Below are positions 22,539 to 33,797 of a stretch of 64,000 nucleotides of DNA, piece after piece. Within the stretch, counting starts at the first letter, position 1, and each line of letters starts with the position of its first letter. The stretch is from positions 189,789-253,788 of the forward strand of contig ML213525.1 in assembly GCA_004369045.1 (NCBI GenBank). The letters are read 5' to 3'. The stretch is from Heliocybe sulcata (lineage: Eukaryota > Basidiomycota > Agaricomycetes > Gloeophyllales > Gloeophyllaceae). Both the position numbers and the translations under genes were made by a program. Under the pieces are notes generated by a model. The model had not been told where the DNA came from, made no database searches, and saw only the letters and a program-made list of their open reading frames with translations.

Positions 22539-23369
22539 TCACATCAGAATGTTGCCACAGGAGAAAATTGAGAACGTCTGGTCGACTGGGGCACACCTAC
22601 GCCAGTAATCCAGATGCCATACTTCGGTGGAACAGCCCCACGGTCTTCTACAACTGTAAGCTAACTTGAATTAATATTCTCGAAATTAAGGAAAGAGTAA
22701 CTGACATTATGATGTAAATTACTACAGTTGATATACTCAACAGATAGCTTTGAAATAACATGGATAAACGTAGCCAAGTAGAACAAGACCCGACAAGAGA
22801 CATATGAGAGCAAACAAGATGAAGTCGAGCCAGAATAAATGAAATAGTTACAAATGTTAAGATAGTCACAGGAAAAGAAATACAGAACTCACATTCTCCA
22901 ACATGCTGTGGCACACACGTGGACTTGAGAAAGGTCAAGGTGAATTTGACGGTGTAGAGTGATGAGAGAAGCAACAGTCAGGTCGACGAAGCGAAGCGAG
23001 ATGTCAGGCAGCATGGCCTGCCTGTGCGAACGCAAATGCACGTGCAGGAGGAAGGTCACGTGTTAGCCGGCTGGCGCCGGCGTTCGCGGTCGCGGTTCGC
23101 AAACGCGTTCGGCGGAAGTTACTCCTAGTCGATCCGACTTTCTGAGAAAATTGGCGTCGTGGCTATTAAGTGGTAGAAATAGAGGTCGGGAACTCCCTCG
23201 GCCCAAGTCTTGACTTCTATCGAACTATCGAGTTTTGGTAGAGCTCCGTCACACTTTCTTGCCGTCTGCACCGCCTGTGCCACAGCCACCCGGGCGCCAT
23301 GAACTCGCACCAAACGATATCGCACCCCTCGCTCGAATAGCTAGGGCCTGGCTTACCTCGGAGAGGGGG

Positions 23370-23388
23370 ACGGGGGGGCACCCCCCGT
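23370..23388. repeat. perfect hairpin, 8-bp stem with 3-base loop
   Basis: ACGGGGGG at 23370-23377 faces CCCCCCGT at 23381-23388 across the loop GCA. The G/C run is exceptional for this window. Confidence 0.85.
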
Positions 23389-23529
23389 GTTTGTTAGGGT
23401 TGCTGTGTTACAGTCGGAGATATTGTAGGTGGTCAGGATGAGATTTACAGACTATCTTCACGGTTTTAAGGTCCGGGTTGGTCCGCTAAGGGTATGCGAC
23501 TGACCGAGAATTGCGCGGCTCAATTTGTC

Positions 23530-23573
23530 CTGGTAGAAGTCGGAGTCTTCCAAGTGAGTTCTACTTCTACCAG
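23530..23573. repeat. 11-bp inverted repeat, CTGGTAGAAGT / ACTTCTACCAG
   Basis: The arms at 23530-23540 and 23563-23573 are perfect complements with 22 bp between them. A related GGTAGAAATAGAGGTCGG occurs near 23170. Confidence 0.85.
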
Positions 23574-23854
23574 TTTACTGTATACTCAAGTTGGTGTCAT
23601 ATGCTCAGCGCCCAGCACGCGATCGTCGAGCAAATTATTTCCTGATGTGTGTCGACCTTAGCTTCATCCAACGAGCCGACTACCTCAACATGCAGAGTCA
23701 ATGCACGGTCCCAGTTTAAATACAAGATCTAGAGTGCACCAATCTTGTCAATGAGATGCAGGTTCCCCCTACTTCGGGCGTAAGGCGGCGTCCCCGACAA
23801 CAGAACACTTCACTTGTGGATCCTAGACCGTAAGTTGCTTGCAGAGCTCCGCGA

Positions 23855-23895
23855 CTCCTTTTCATAACTGCAGAGGTCCTCGGCTCCTTTTCATA
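23855..23895. repeat. imperfect tandem duplication, CTCCTTTTCATA unit
   Basis: The 12-mer occurs at 23855-23866 and 23884-23895 with a 29-bp period; flanking bases are partly alike. It lies about 180 bp upstream of the membrane protein start. Confidence 0.7.
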
Positions 23896-24072
23896 GCTCG
23901 GCGCTCAACACACACGGGATTTGCCGCGGACGGGTGAAGTGCACAGCCACGACGATCAGAAGTTTCCAAACTTAGTCCTCACTCCAGCCGCACAGTGGGA
24001 TTGTTCCTGGGAGGTGACGATGTTTCCTACCCGTCCGTGTGGCTTTCTTCTCGTGTTCTGGTTGACTGCACC

Positions 24073-25549
24073 ATGCTGAAGAATAATATGTCTAAAAGTG
24101 CTGACTTTCCTCATGAAGTTCATCCTGCTGTGAGGCTGGTTTCAGGTTCGGAAAGGAGTGCACTTCCCCTCGTGAAAGCAACGCACGCAAAGCTCGTCGA
24201 CACCCGCAAGTCCGGACAGGATACCTTTCATTATGAATGGCGCGCAAGGGACAATCGCAAGGCTAGACATCAAGTATACCCTCCAAACAGCACGAAGCCT
24301 ACACGAAGAAAGACGGGTTGGTCGAAACTAGGCAGGATGCTAGTCCTCGAGTACTGGAATATCAGCTGGTAAGTAGGACTGATATCTCAGACCTGAATTG
24401 TTAGAACTAACTTGATACAAGGTGGATTGCAGTCGTACGTGACTATATATAACGTGATCTCTGCCCTTGGGCTAAAATGCAGAGGACACTAGCTATTCAC
24501 CCTCGGGAGTGTCGTGTGGTGTATCAACGGTTTCGTCGTATTTCTACCATATGTATACAGCAATGTTTCAAACAACAGTGTTGCTGGAGGATGGACTGGC
24601 TGGATTGGCGCCACTATCTTCGCCTTCGCCTCCGTGCTGTTGATCTGGGAAGCCTGGAATAGGTAAGCAATGATTTACAATTGTTTGTTTATAATCTCTC
24701 GGGATTTATTGGCTGAACGACGGCCCACAGGAGTAATACAGTCTACTTCGGATGGGGTCTCGACCAAGTCCTCCACCGCCACCCGCTCGACCTCGAGCGT
24801 ACCGGGACGTACCGGGACTGGGCAGAAATCGACCACAGTAATAATTCTCCAGGATCAATCACCGCTACTCCCCCGGGTTCAAGGAAGTGGATCTGGTGGA
24901 CGACGGACACGAAATACTGGCACGAGCTCGGATTCCTGGCTGGCTTCGCGCAGTTGTGTGCTGCCACTATATTTTGGATTAGCGGGTAAATTTCCATGCG
25001 CTCATGGTCTTCGAAGACTTTATATCTGATAGACCAGATTTACTGCACTTCCGGAGATTCAGGACGCCATCGAAGATAATATTCCGCTTTTGAATGGTGT
25101 CTTCTGGTCACCACAGGTTGTGGGTGGGAGCGGATTCATTATCAGCTCGTGAGTGATAGCCCCTAATACACCGCCGCTTACTGACCCAGGACCTGTAGTG
25201 CACTCTATATGTTGGAAACGCAGACGAAATGGTATTGTCCTGCTGTCACTGACCTCGGCTGGCAAATCGGCTGTGCGTAACGTCGCTCCGTCAGCTTACC
25301 GACCCAATACTGACCTTTTGGACATGCTTGTCTTTGCACGTAGTTTGGAACTTCATCGGTGCCATCGGGTTCACGCTTTGCGGCGCTTTCGGATACTCCA
25401 GTAGGCATTGGGCACAGTACCAGAGTGCACTATCAACATTCTGGGGTAGCTGGGCGTTTCTGATAGGGTCTGTTATGCAGTGGTATGAGGCTGTGAATGC
25501 TGTAGAGCCTACCGTTCCCTCTCAGGGTGAGGACGAGAAGATGGCATGA
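24073..25549 (+). CDS. Multi-pass integral membrane protein, fungal family of unknown function
   Basis: A polar N-terminus (about 90 residues, ending KLGRMLVLEYWNISW) is followed by several hydrophobic segments: FTLGSVVWCINGFVVFLPYV, WIGATIFAFASVLLIWEAW, LGFLAGFAQLCAATIFWISG, GSGFIISSALYM, FIGAIGFTLCGAFGYSS and TFWGSWAFLIGSVMQWYEAV. Six or seven membrane spans are likely. Seven exons are inferred, including a 13-nt exon at 24422-24434 needed to keep the frame between two introns. The ATG at 24073 or 24088 is the likely start; the longer frame from 23995 has no support. The protein ends in an acidic tail. It resembles a family of unnamed fungal membrane proteins; I cannot name a substrate or function. 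Confidence 0.8.
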
Positions 25550-25640
25550 CTGTTGTTTGAGCTTGTACTTTACAATGACTCGTATCACGGCTTTAATATG
25601 TATTCGGCATTTTTGGGCATTTTTGCATCTCCATGGATTT

Positions 25641-25680
25641 ATGCTTGATGCTTGATGCGGCTTGTAGATGCGGCTTGTAG
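25641..25680. repeat. nested tandem duplications (ATGCTTG x2, then 13-mer x2)
   Basis: ATGCTTG occurs twice at 25641-25654, followed directly by ATGCGGCTTGTAG twice at 25655-25680. Copies are perfect, which suggests recent slippage. Confidence 0.9.
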
Positions 25681-26177
25681 AACCACGCCGTGACGGAAGG
25701 TGTGACATGTCGCGTCTCTCATACGTGGTCGTGGCCCAGAAGTACTGAAGGCGTAGAGTGCGTCCTGCTGCTTCTTGAGCGGAGAGGTGGATGACCAGCA
25801 ACGCTAGCGGAACCCTTATGCTTCTCACTGGCTTGCTATTCTGCGGTGGTCCTTATCTGGATATGGATCGAGCTTGCTCTCAAGAGTTCTGACCTGTAAC
25901 CTTAGGCACCCAGGTGGAGGTATTTCAGTGGCTACTATACGACATATATTGCTCCAAGACGTGCTCTATTTAGGCCTGTTGAGCTCCTATCAACCCCCGC
26001 ACTACTGATTCATCAAAAACATCAGTCATCCGCATTGGATTACTAAGTATGGTCTGAATACCGTGGACTGGACTCTGATCGCAAAGCACCTGCTTAGACT
26101 CGTCACTGTGATTACCAGATTGTTCTAAGGCTTACTAATGTCTGTTAAGGGTTTGAACCATGGTGATACGACGTGGG

Positions 26178-26183
26178 TATAAA
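26178..26183 (+). promoter_or_regulatory. TATA box of SDR gene 1
   Basis: TATAAA lies 67 bp before the chosen ATG at 26250, a normal distance for a fungal core promoter. Confidence 0.55.
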
Positions 26184-26249
26184 GGCAACGACTGGAACGC
26201 CGAGTCATCCACCCCGTCTGACAAGCTCCTACATACTAACAACTCGGCC

Positions 26250-27063
26250 ATGTCTTACCCTAGGGTTCTTCTCGTTCTCGGCGCAGGTCCCCGCGTCGGC
26301 CTGAAAGTGGCCCGGAAGTTCGCTGGTCACGGATACAAAGTCGCGCTGGCGGCTCGCAACCCAAGCGAGGAGGCCTCTAAAACTGGGGATCTACTCATAA
26401 GGGCCGATTTTTCTGACCCCAGCGCCGTCTCAGCTATTTTTGACAAAGTGAAGACTTCGCTGGGCATTCCGAGCGTCGTCGTCTACAACGGTACGAAGCC
26501 TAACCTGTCTGCCGGTCTCCAGCAGGACATTCACGAAAACTATCCCCTCCAGCGTCCTCTTGCCATAACTCCCCTTCGGATGAGCCTCTCTCCGTCCCTG
26601 TGTCCGACTTTATTACGGACCTTACTGTGAATACGATCAGCGCATTCATAGCGGCCCAGGAAACCATCAAGGGATTCGACCAGCTGCCTTCCGACGTGCC
26701 AAAGACGTTCATTTACACAGGAAACATACTGAATGTGGCGCATGGCATTATGCCTGCCATCACAAACGCGGGTGTCGGCAAGTCTGCAACAGCGCATTTC
26801 ATCGCCAGTGCCGCAATCGCTTATCCTGGCAAAGGCTACTCGTAGGTTTCCGGTCACGTATGTTGTTGACATATTTGACGTCGATCGCTAGGTTCTACTA
26901 CGCAGATGAGCGGAAGGCGGACGGACAGCCTGTCGTCAATGCAATCGACGGAGATGCTCATGGAGATTTCTATTACGAGCTTGCGCAGGATGCGAAGCAA
27001 AGGCCTTGGCTCGCGACATTCGTGAAAGGGAAAGGATATGTGCATTTTCCCGTACATGACTAA
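26250..27063 (+). CDS. Atypical short-chain dehydrogenase/reductase, paralogue 1
   Basis: Three exons (26250-26490, 26553-26841, 26892-27063) join to 233 residues. A Rossmann fold start LLVLGAGPRVGLKVA and KVALAARNP indicate NAD(P) binding, and SVVVYNG stands where the classical NNAG motif lies. The usual catalytic YxxxK is not seen: the lysine sits in NAGVGKSATAH, with alanine four residues before it. The C-terminus reads KQRPWLATFVKGKGYVHF. The protein is homologous along its whole length to the SDR at 34022-34844, with the same length, intron positions and phases. The fold is clear; enzymatic activity and substrate are unknown. Confidence 0.85.
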
Positions 27064-27373
27064 GTATGAACGAGTAGGGAGGTAGCTCCCCGTCTCCGAA
27101 GCCAAGTCTATGAAGGGGCGTAAATGAATGTTAGCCATGCGGATTAATTGGTGAAAGAGCACTACATAAGAAATAGTACCGGCCACATATCATTAATGCT
27201 CGCGAAGAACTCGACAGAGGAAGGACCGTGACACCTCTGTCACACTCAGTCATCACTTCCCTTCGATGCGACGAAGGCTCAGTAGTGTTTCGACTGCTGC
27301 AGTCCTCATCGACATCCTTGACTGCAGCCTACATCGAAAGTGGTATATGGGGAATAACCTCAGATTCATTTGG

Positions 27374-27848
27374 AGGACTACCACATCCTTGACACGAAAT
27401 GCTTGATCTATGCGCTATCGGACTCGGAGGAAGTCTCGGGCGCTGAGCGCTGAGTTCCCCCGGTCGGCGTCGGCAGCAAGAACACTCAAACATTGCTCAA
27501 ACATCAAGGATTCTGGCTCGCGTATGTGACGCGCCAGCTTGCTCGGAAAAGCTTGTATCCGCGTCAAGACGAGTCGTATGGGCAGTGCACTGCCACTGAT
27601 ATCAAGTAGCCTGCGCCCGGGTCGCACTTATCATCGGGGCGGCCATCGTGGCGATCCTGGATACCCATCTCCGGGATCTCTAGGAGAATCAACCGGACGC
27701 GCGTACGGCGATACTCGCCAGGTGGATCCCATTCTCTGCCCACGAGGGTATGGAGAGGGCTCTCTCGCTAACGTGTGTTGCGCAGGATATCAACGCCGCG
27801 GACGCCGGCTGGGCCGTCATAGCGCGACATATAACCAGGGCAGGATAA
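27374..27848 (+). pseudogene. possible host gene relic, family not recognised
   Basis: Protein-like sequence continues across this interval in one strand but is broken. A segment after an acceptor-like CTCAG at about 27373 reads EDYHILDTKCLIYALSDSEE, then meets a stop at 27451-27453. The same frame resumes with TLLKHQGFWLAYVTRQLARK up to a stop at 27607. A shifted frame gives VALIIGAAIVAILDTHLRDL, a stop at 27681-27683, then ARWIPFSAHEGMERALSL and a final stop at 27846-27848. No start codon or full set of splice sites was found. It may be the decayed end of one of the large agaricomycete membrane-protein families; that is a guess. Confidence 0.3.
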
Positions 27849-27873
27849 CCGATGAGTTCCAAAGATATCGACC

Positions 27874-29518
27874 ATGCTGGCCCGCTGTAGCCTCTCTCTC
27901 TTCCTGCTTGCATTGGTTACTTCCCTTGCTCCGCTATGCTCTGCTGCCGATATCGACCAGGAGGGCTTACCAGATACTGGATTAAATACTTCGACCTGGA
28001 TCACGGGTCAGCTACCTTCTCTGGACGACATATGGGATCTGAACGACATACAAATTGCCGCCAAGAACGTGCTGCGTCCCCGCTACTACGGTATGTATCC
28101 CACTCGACAGATGAATAGTCGGGTATCCAGCTGACTCCCCTACGTAGCATCTTATAGAACGGCAGCTCTGGATGAAATCAGTACGGTTCTGATTGGACAC
28201 TGGCATGTTCTGTGCTAATACCGGTCACCAGCGTACCAGGCCAATCTGAACATATGGTCGCAGATCAGACTAAACGGGTACAGTTTCCGAAATGTTAGTG
28301 ACATCAATACAAGGTCCGTGCCTCTAGCAAGATTCTGGAAATAAATCATTCATTTTCATCGGCCAATTGCAGGACAGAAATATTAGGGTATAATTTTACT
28401 ATGCCATTCTTCATAGCGCCAGCTGCTCAAGCCGGACATGCAAACCGCTCCGCGGAGTTATCGCTTGCGAGCGCAGCTGGCAAGGCGGGTATTCTATACG
28501 TCGTAAGTCCTCGGCCTCTCAACACCCGTGCATGTCCAGGATGATTAAATTACTGCTATCCAAAAGCCGAGTATATCCTCCACCAAGTCCATCGAAGAAA
28601 TCGCAGCCGCTGGACTGTCTAACCAGACTATGTTCCACCAGGAATACATCTGGAGTAACCAGAGCCGAGTGTCGGACGAACTACAACGGATGGAGCAGGC
28701 TGGATTTAAGGCGATATTCCTGACCGTCGACAATACTGGCGTAAATGGTATCCGGACGAGGTCATTGAGATATACCGGGGCTCAGGATGAGTGAGTCCCT
28801 AGCAGATCCTACTTGCTCAATGGTCGTGCTTAAGTCGCAACCAGAACGGGCCACGACGCGTCCTTCGATGTGCGTCTTTGGCCTCTAATCTCCGTATCTG
28901 CTTTGTACTGACACGGTGCGCTCTGTCACAGCTCAACAGCTTAGCAGGCTTCCGAAATCTCACGACGCTGCCCATCGTCCCGAAGGGGATCAAGACCTGG
29001 CAAGACGCAAAGACCTGCCTGGACCTCGGCTTCCCGGCCATCTACGTGAGCAACCACGGTGGCCGGGTCCTGGATACTGCGCCCACCGCTGTTGAGGTGC
29101 TGCTCGACATCAGAAAAAACGCCCCAGAAGTGTTCGACAAGATGGAGGTGTATGCTGATGGTGGCGTCAGAAGGGGCACAGACGTGATCAAGCTGCTCGC
29201 CCTAGGTGCAAGGGCTGTTGGACTTGGACGGACGTAAGCGTGCAGCCCGTTTTATTTGATTTCCTGCATTACGAACATCTTTCATACCAGGCCCATGTTC
29301 GCGAATATCTGGGGCGAGGAAGGCGTCACACACATGATCCAATTACTATCGACCGAACTGCAAACAAGTATGCAGCTCATGGGCGCAAACGACGTCTCTC
29401 AGATTAACAGTACCTACGTAAGTCTCAAGCACTTGCAATGAACCGGGACGGCGCATCGGTTCTTATACTTCTTTCGCAGATCAATACGAAGCTCGTCGAG
29501 AGTATGTGGCTTCAGTAA
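27874..29518 (+). CDS. Secreted FMN-dependent alpha-hydroxy acid dehydrogenase (lactate dehydrogenase/oxidase family)
   Basis: The gene is split into many short exons and encodes roughly 400 residues. It starts with a clear signal peptide ([20 protein letters not shown]). The FMN_dh barrel follows: [100 protein letters not shown] (active-site His), [13 protein letters not shown] and GARAVGLGR. This family oxidises L-lactate and similar 2-hydroxy acids using FMN. No cytochrome b5 domain precedes it, unlike yeast cytochrome b2, and the signal peptide predicts secretion. The exon near 28856 was placed to give TGHDASFD, which matches the family. Confidence 0.87.
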
Positions 29519-29948
29519 GCCACAGCGATAGATCTTCTGGCTGCCAACCGTGTCTACGTCACCAATCCCATAATTTATCACTTTATAGAACGGACCATCT
29601 ACATACCCCCCGTAAGGACAGTCAATTGTCTGCTGTCTGAAATGTGCAGTTAGAATGTACAACAAGTAACCTAGATACTTGCTCGAAATGTGATTGGATA
29701 CAGGCATGATGGAGATGGGATGCAACACTGCACGATTGAAACAAAACAACAATACCAATCCAATGCCCTCCGAGATAATTCCAAGCAATACACACCGTCA
29801 GTTAGCCACTAGAGCGAAATGTATCCTCAGCATTATGAGAACTGATTAATAGCATACTTGTGAAATGATAGGCTTGATAGGGGCGTAAGGGTCATCCAGC
29901 CGTGGTTCCAGATATCACGAAATACGGTCATCGTCGTGGATGCGGTGC
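29519..29948. other. 3' flank between convergent genes
   Basis: This 430-bp interval separates the dehydrogenase and kelch gene ends. Only probable 3' untranslated sequence was seen. Confidence 0.6.
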
Positions 29949-31535
29949 TTATGGAAACTCGACCTTGAAGGCAGCGACTTGGGGCAGGTACGCGGCGCCG
30001 GCGAGGTCGAGCATGTGCACGTCGTCGTATACATCGTGCCCGTTAAAGCCGCCGAATATGAATAGTCGGCAATCGGCCTGGATGGAAACGTGGTAGCCTC
30101 GGGGTGAGGGAGCTTTGCCGAGCGTTTTACGGGGTTCGTATTGGAAGGAGACTATATGCACATGATCAGAATTAACCCCCAGAAGTACTGGAAACAAACT
30201 CACCGAGATCGAAGAGGAGTAGGTCGGAGGTGTATTTGTTGCCGTCGTGCCCACCTGTGATGAAGAGGAACGATCCGATCTGGGTCGAACTATGTGATAA
30301 CCTGCGATAGGGCGTGTCTGGTTTTATCTGCGTCCATTTGAGCGAGACTGAAAGGAGATAGGAGATGAGTATCGAAACAGACAGAAGACAGAACCAGCCG
30401 CACTCAGGTTTAAGCACCAGATATCCGAAAAGCAGTCCCGTCCATCGCTACCGCCTACAACGATCATCACCTCGCCCACCAAGTTAGCGGTGTGATACCC
30501 CCGCGGATTCGGTTTCTTGCCAGACGTCTCGACCGACTCCCACCGCATACGTTCTGTCGATCCACTGACATCGAGCGTCCACAGGTCGTTAAGTGCCTGC
30601 ATGCCGTTGCCGCCACCGAATACCCAGAGCTTTCCTTTCCACAGGACAGCGGTATGCGCTCGCCGGGGGGCGGGGCCTTCAGCTTCGGGGGGGAATATAG
30701 GTTGTGTCCATCGCCGCGTCACGGTGTCGAGGACGTATACGCTGTTGTAGTACACAGGGCCCTGGCCACCACCGAAAATTACGAGCCGCTTGTCTACAAG
30801 AGTGGCCGTATGTGCGCGGCATGGTGGAGGGATGTCGCCGACCATCTCAGGGTGTGACCATTGTAGTGTTTCTAGCAAATACAGGTCGTCTAGCGCATCG
30901 CATTGAAGAGAGGCTTGGGTCGAGCACATACCTGTATCGAAGCAGTACACATCTTGCCAGCACCCCTTGTCATCGCACCCGCCAAACAGCCATGCGATAT
31001 TGTCCACCAATGTAACGCTGTGTGCTCGCATCCCCCGCATGGGTAATGCACCGTAGACTGGTGCGCGACTCCAGTACATGACAGCAGCAGGGGCGGGTTC
31101 AGCATTAGGATCGTATACCAGGTGGGGATTCGTCCGTATCCGCTGCTGGGGAGCAGAACTCGAGCTCTTGCTCTTCGTATTACTCTTACTAGCCTCCTTC
31201 CCCTCTTGTCTTGCAGCGGGTGAGCTTGCTCGGCCATTTGTAGCAGCAGGAGACTTCCTAGACGACGAAGGCTCACTCCTGCTTGACCCTTCGCGTTCCC
31301 GTTCTCGCTCCTTGTCCCTCTCTCTATCTTTCCTTAGCGATCTTGAGCTCGACGTCGTTCCATTTCGTAGCGTTTGCGGTGGTGGTCGGAACGGTGATCC
31401 TGGTTGAGGTGTGAGGTCCCGAGTAGGCAAAGTGCTGCTCGACGCAGTGGCTGGCCCAGGCATGTAGTAAGGGGAGGGAATAGGCTGCCTCAAGCGAAGC
31501 TCGTCGTCGCGCACGACATCCGAAGCGGGTGCCAT
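29949..31535 (-). CDS. Kelch-repeat (galactose-oxidase-like propeller) protein
   Basis: The protein starts at 31535 with about 150 disordered residues. They include a run of alternating Arg/Glu/Lys residues (DRERDKEREREREG) and many serines. Six kelch repeats follow, each with the double glycine: LFGGCDD, IFGGGQG, VFGGGNG, VVGGSDG, ITGGHDG and IFGGFNG. This is enough for a closed six-bladed propeller. Three or four introns are inferred; the one within FDTETLQWSHPE is clear. Fungal kelch proteins of this kind (for example Tea1 and Ral2 relatives) serve as scaffolds in polarity and Ras signalling, but there is no specific match here. No enzyme residues are recognisable. Confidence 0.85.
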
Positions 31536-32577
31536 TGCAATTAGTATCGCAATCTGACCTCTAGCCGAGGCGGACTTGGAGCATTTAGCAGAACCTATTG
31601 AAACAATTCTGGTCTAAATCAGGTCCTGCGCAGGACCCACATGGACCTTCCCCTGGACCCTTGAAATCTGCAATCGTATGCACAATTGGACTCAATGCAG
31701 CAATTTCTCATGTATCTATCCACGTATGGCGCACCTCTGATACTCTGGAATGTATTGGTATGCAGTGGGTTACCGATGGCCTCTGGAACTTCTGTTAGAA
31801 GAGCTTTCACTGGGATTCAAACGCCGGATTAGGTGAAACTCTGAATCAGAGGTCCTTGGGACCTACACTTACAGAAACTGCAGCCTTGCCGCCGGCTTGA
31901 ACAAAATCCTGCTACCTCGTGGAATGGTTCATACTTAGCGAAGCCTTCGCAGGCACCCTTCAAGGTGTGCAGAATGACTTTTCTTATAATCCGCAGCAGT
32001 CCCAATGGAAGATCTTTACCAGTCGGATCGTGATTGGCAAGATCTCCTAAATACATATATAAGAGGCTGGACAGGAATGCAACATCTGTGGTTGGAAATA
32101 GACCATTTACGACACTCGGGGTCGATAGCGGCTCCGCACCCGTGTCCCATAAACCCCGAAGGATACGCCAACCAGTACAGATACTGCTATCTCCAGGAGG
32201 TGTCTTAAAGGCGGATTACAGAGTTGACATCACGTTGCTGCATTATTGCTCACCTCTAAGAGACGGTGGAGCGCCACATCCGGGCCCGTCGACATCCAGC
32301 GCCAGCGAGCTCGGCCAGCTGCAAGCACGAGCACAGAGGACCTGGACGCCGTCACATGCACCACTGGCGACGACATTTACCCACCAATGCAGCGTTGCAA
32401 ATATGTGCTTCTTGGGCGAAGTATCGGACATGTCCCATGAACGTGCGACGTTGGCCGTATGGTGCCGTGGCGCACGACGTCAAGAAATACTGCCGCGTGT
32501 GTCAGCTAGCATAGTATAAATTTCTTACTTGTGGGAGGGGCTCTTAGGACCGCACAACCTGGCATCTTGAAGTCGCA
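31536..32577. other. divergent intergenic region, kelch / SurE
   Basis: This 1-kb interval lies upstream of both flanking genes. Apart from the TATA box before the SurE gene, no element or coding region was recognised; frames at 32034-32519 overlap on both strands and look like chance. Confidence 0.55.
32515..32521 (+). promoter_or_regulatory. TATA box of the SurE-type gene
   Basis: TATAAAT lies 57 bp before the ATG at 32578. Confidence 0.6.
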
Positions 32578-33797
32578 ATGCATTCACTCCGGTGGCAGTC
32601 ACTCTACCGATCCCTTGCGGTCGCCGTTCTGGTCTCAGGCTCCTTCGCCAAGAACATCTTGCTCACCAACGACGATGGGTGGGCAGTAGCTATGATTCGG
32701 GCTCAGGATGAAGCTCTCAAGGAAGCTGGATATAACGTACGAACCGTCCCGGTTTCATCATGCGCATTAGCATTTACACCGGTGCTTATGGTGCAGGTTG
32801 TCTTATCCTGTCCGTCTGAGAACAAGTCGGGCACTGGCTCGTCGACGACGACGCCTACCACTATGACTGAGCCATGCGAGTACAACACCTGCTCGACGGG
32901 CTCGCCTGCTGAGGGCTACAATGCCACCGATCGTAAGCAGACATGCCATGTGAAGTCGTGGAAGTTCACTGAGGAAGCATCTGTCCAAAGCTACGTTGAA
33001 CTACGTCAATGGCTATCCGTGAGTAAAGCACTGCATTGCACCAGAAATTTGGAATTGATATTGAACTTACACAGAGTAGACTCCGCGAGATACGGGATTC
33101 AGACTTTGGCGCCCCAATTCTTTGATGGGGCGAAGCCTGATTTCGTCGTGAGTGGGCCTAATGTCGGAAGTAAGTATCCCTGAAGATCTGTCCAGGGTAT
33201 TAGACTGACCCACCAGCACCACAGATAACTTAGGTTCGACGGTCCAGATCTCGGGAACAGTGTAAGTTGAGCAATAGTGAATGCACTGAAATCAAGACGA
33301 CCACTCAACTCCTTCTCCGTAGCGGTGCCGCATGCGAAGCTGCCAAGGAAGGGGTCCCCTCCATCTCTTTCTCGGGATCAGGCTCCTCCCTGTCCCAAAT
33401 TTCGTACACGACCCTCACCTCGTCGCCCACATCCACCGACACTCTCGCGGCTTACCTCTACTCCGCCGCCACCGTCGACCTCGTCAACGCCCTTCTCGCA
33501 TCCTCGCCTCCCTACCTGCCCACTGGCATCGTCATGAACGTCAATTACCCGTCCCTGGCTGACTGCGCCTCCGCGTCAGACTATAAGTGGGTGTTGACTA
33601 GGATCCTAAGTGACAGCGAGGCAACGGACGTCGAGACGTGCGGGACGGATCATCTTCCGGCGGAGAGCGACGTCGTTGGAGGGTGCTATGCTAGTGTGAG
33701 CGTCTATAATGCGAGCACAAAGGCAGATGTGGATGCGGCGACGCAAGGGTTCGTACTGAATCGGCTGGGAAGCTTCCTGACTTGTTACGGTTCCTAG
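32578..33797 (+). CDS. Secreted SurE-type acid phosphatase/nucleotidase
   Basis: Six exons (32578-32736, 32797-32932, 32991-33018, 33075-33169, 33225-33261, 33323-33797) join to 309 residues. A signal peptide (SLAVAVLVSGSFA) precedes ILLTNDDGW, the SurE metal-binding motif with two Asp. FVVSGPNVG with the conserved Asn, GAACEAAKEGVPSISFSG and PTGIVMNVNYP follow. SurE proteins are metal-dependent phosphatases acting on nucleoside monophosphates and other phosphoesters. This secreted group with several cysteines is common in fungi and would act outside the cell. The third exon is 28 nt. The family is firm, the substrate unknown. Confidence 0.88.

Larger units (their letters stand above)
21635..24072. 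other. 2.4-kb gene-free stretch rich in inverted repeats
   Basis: This region lies upstream of both RPO41 and a membrane protein gene. It holds the RPO41 promoter near 21635, an AT-rich segment at about 22640-22980, and several short inverted and tandem repeats between 22480 and 23900 that are listed separately. Open frames at 21843-22211 and 22648-22974 resemble no known protein. Confidence 0.55.
25550..26249. other. intergenic stretch with short tandem duplications
   Basis: This 700-bp interval lies between the membrane protein and the first SDR gene. It holds the 13-bp tandem repeat at 25641-25680 and the TATA box of the SDR gene. No coding sequence was found. Confidence 0.6.

Noticed and set aside
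22648-22974. Hydrophobic minus-strand frame resembling a membrane protein
   Set aside because: AT-rich sequence often yields hydrophobic frames; there are no flanking exons, family motif or promoter.
23394-23401. TTAGGGTT, telomere-like
   Set aside because: It is a single copy and not a repeat array.
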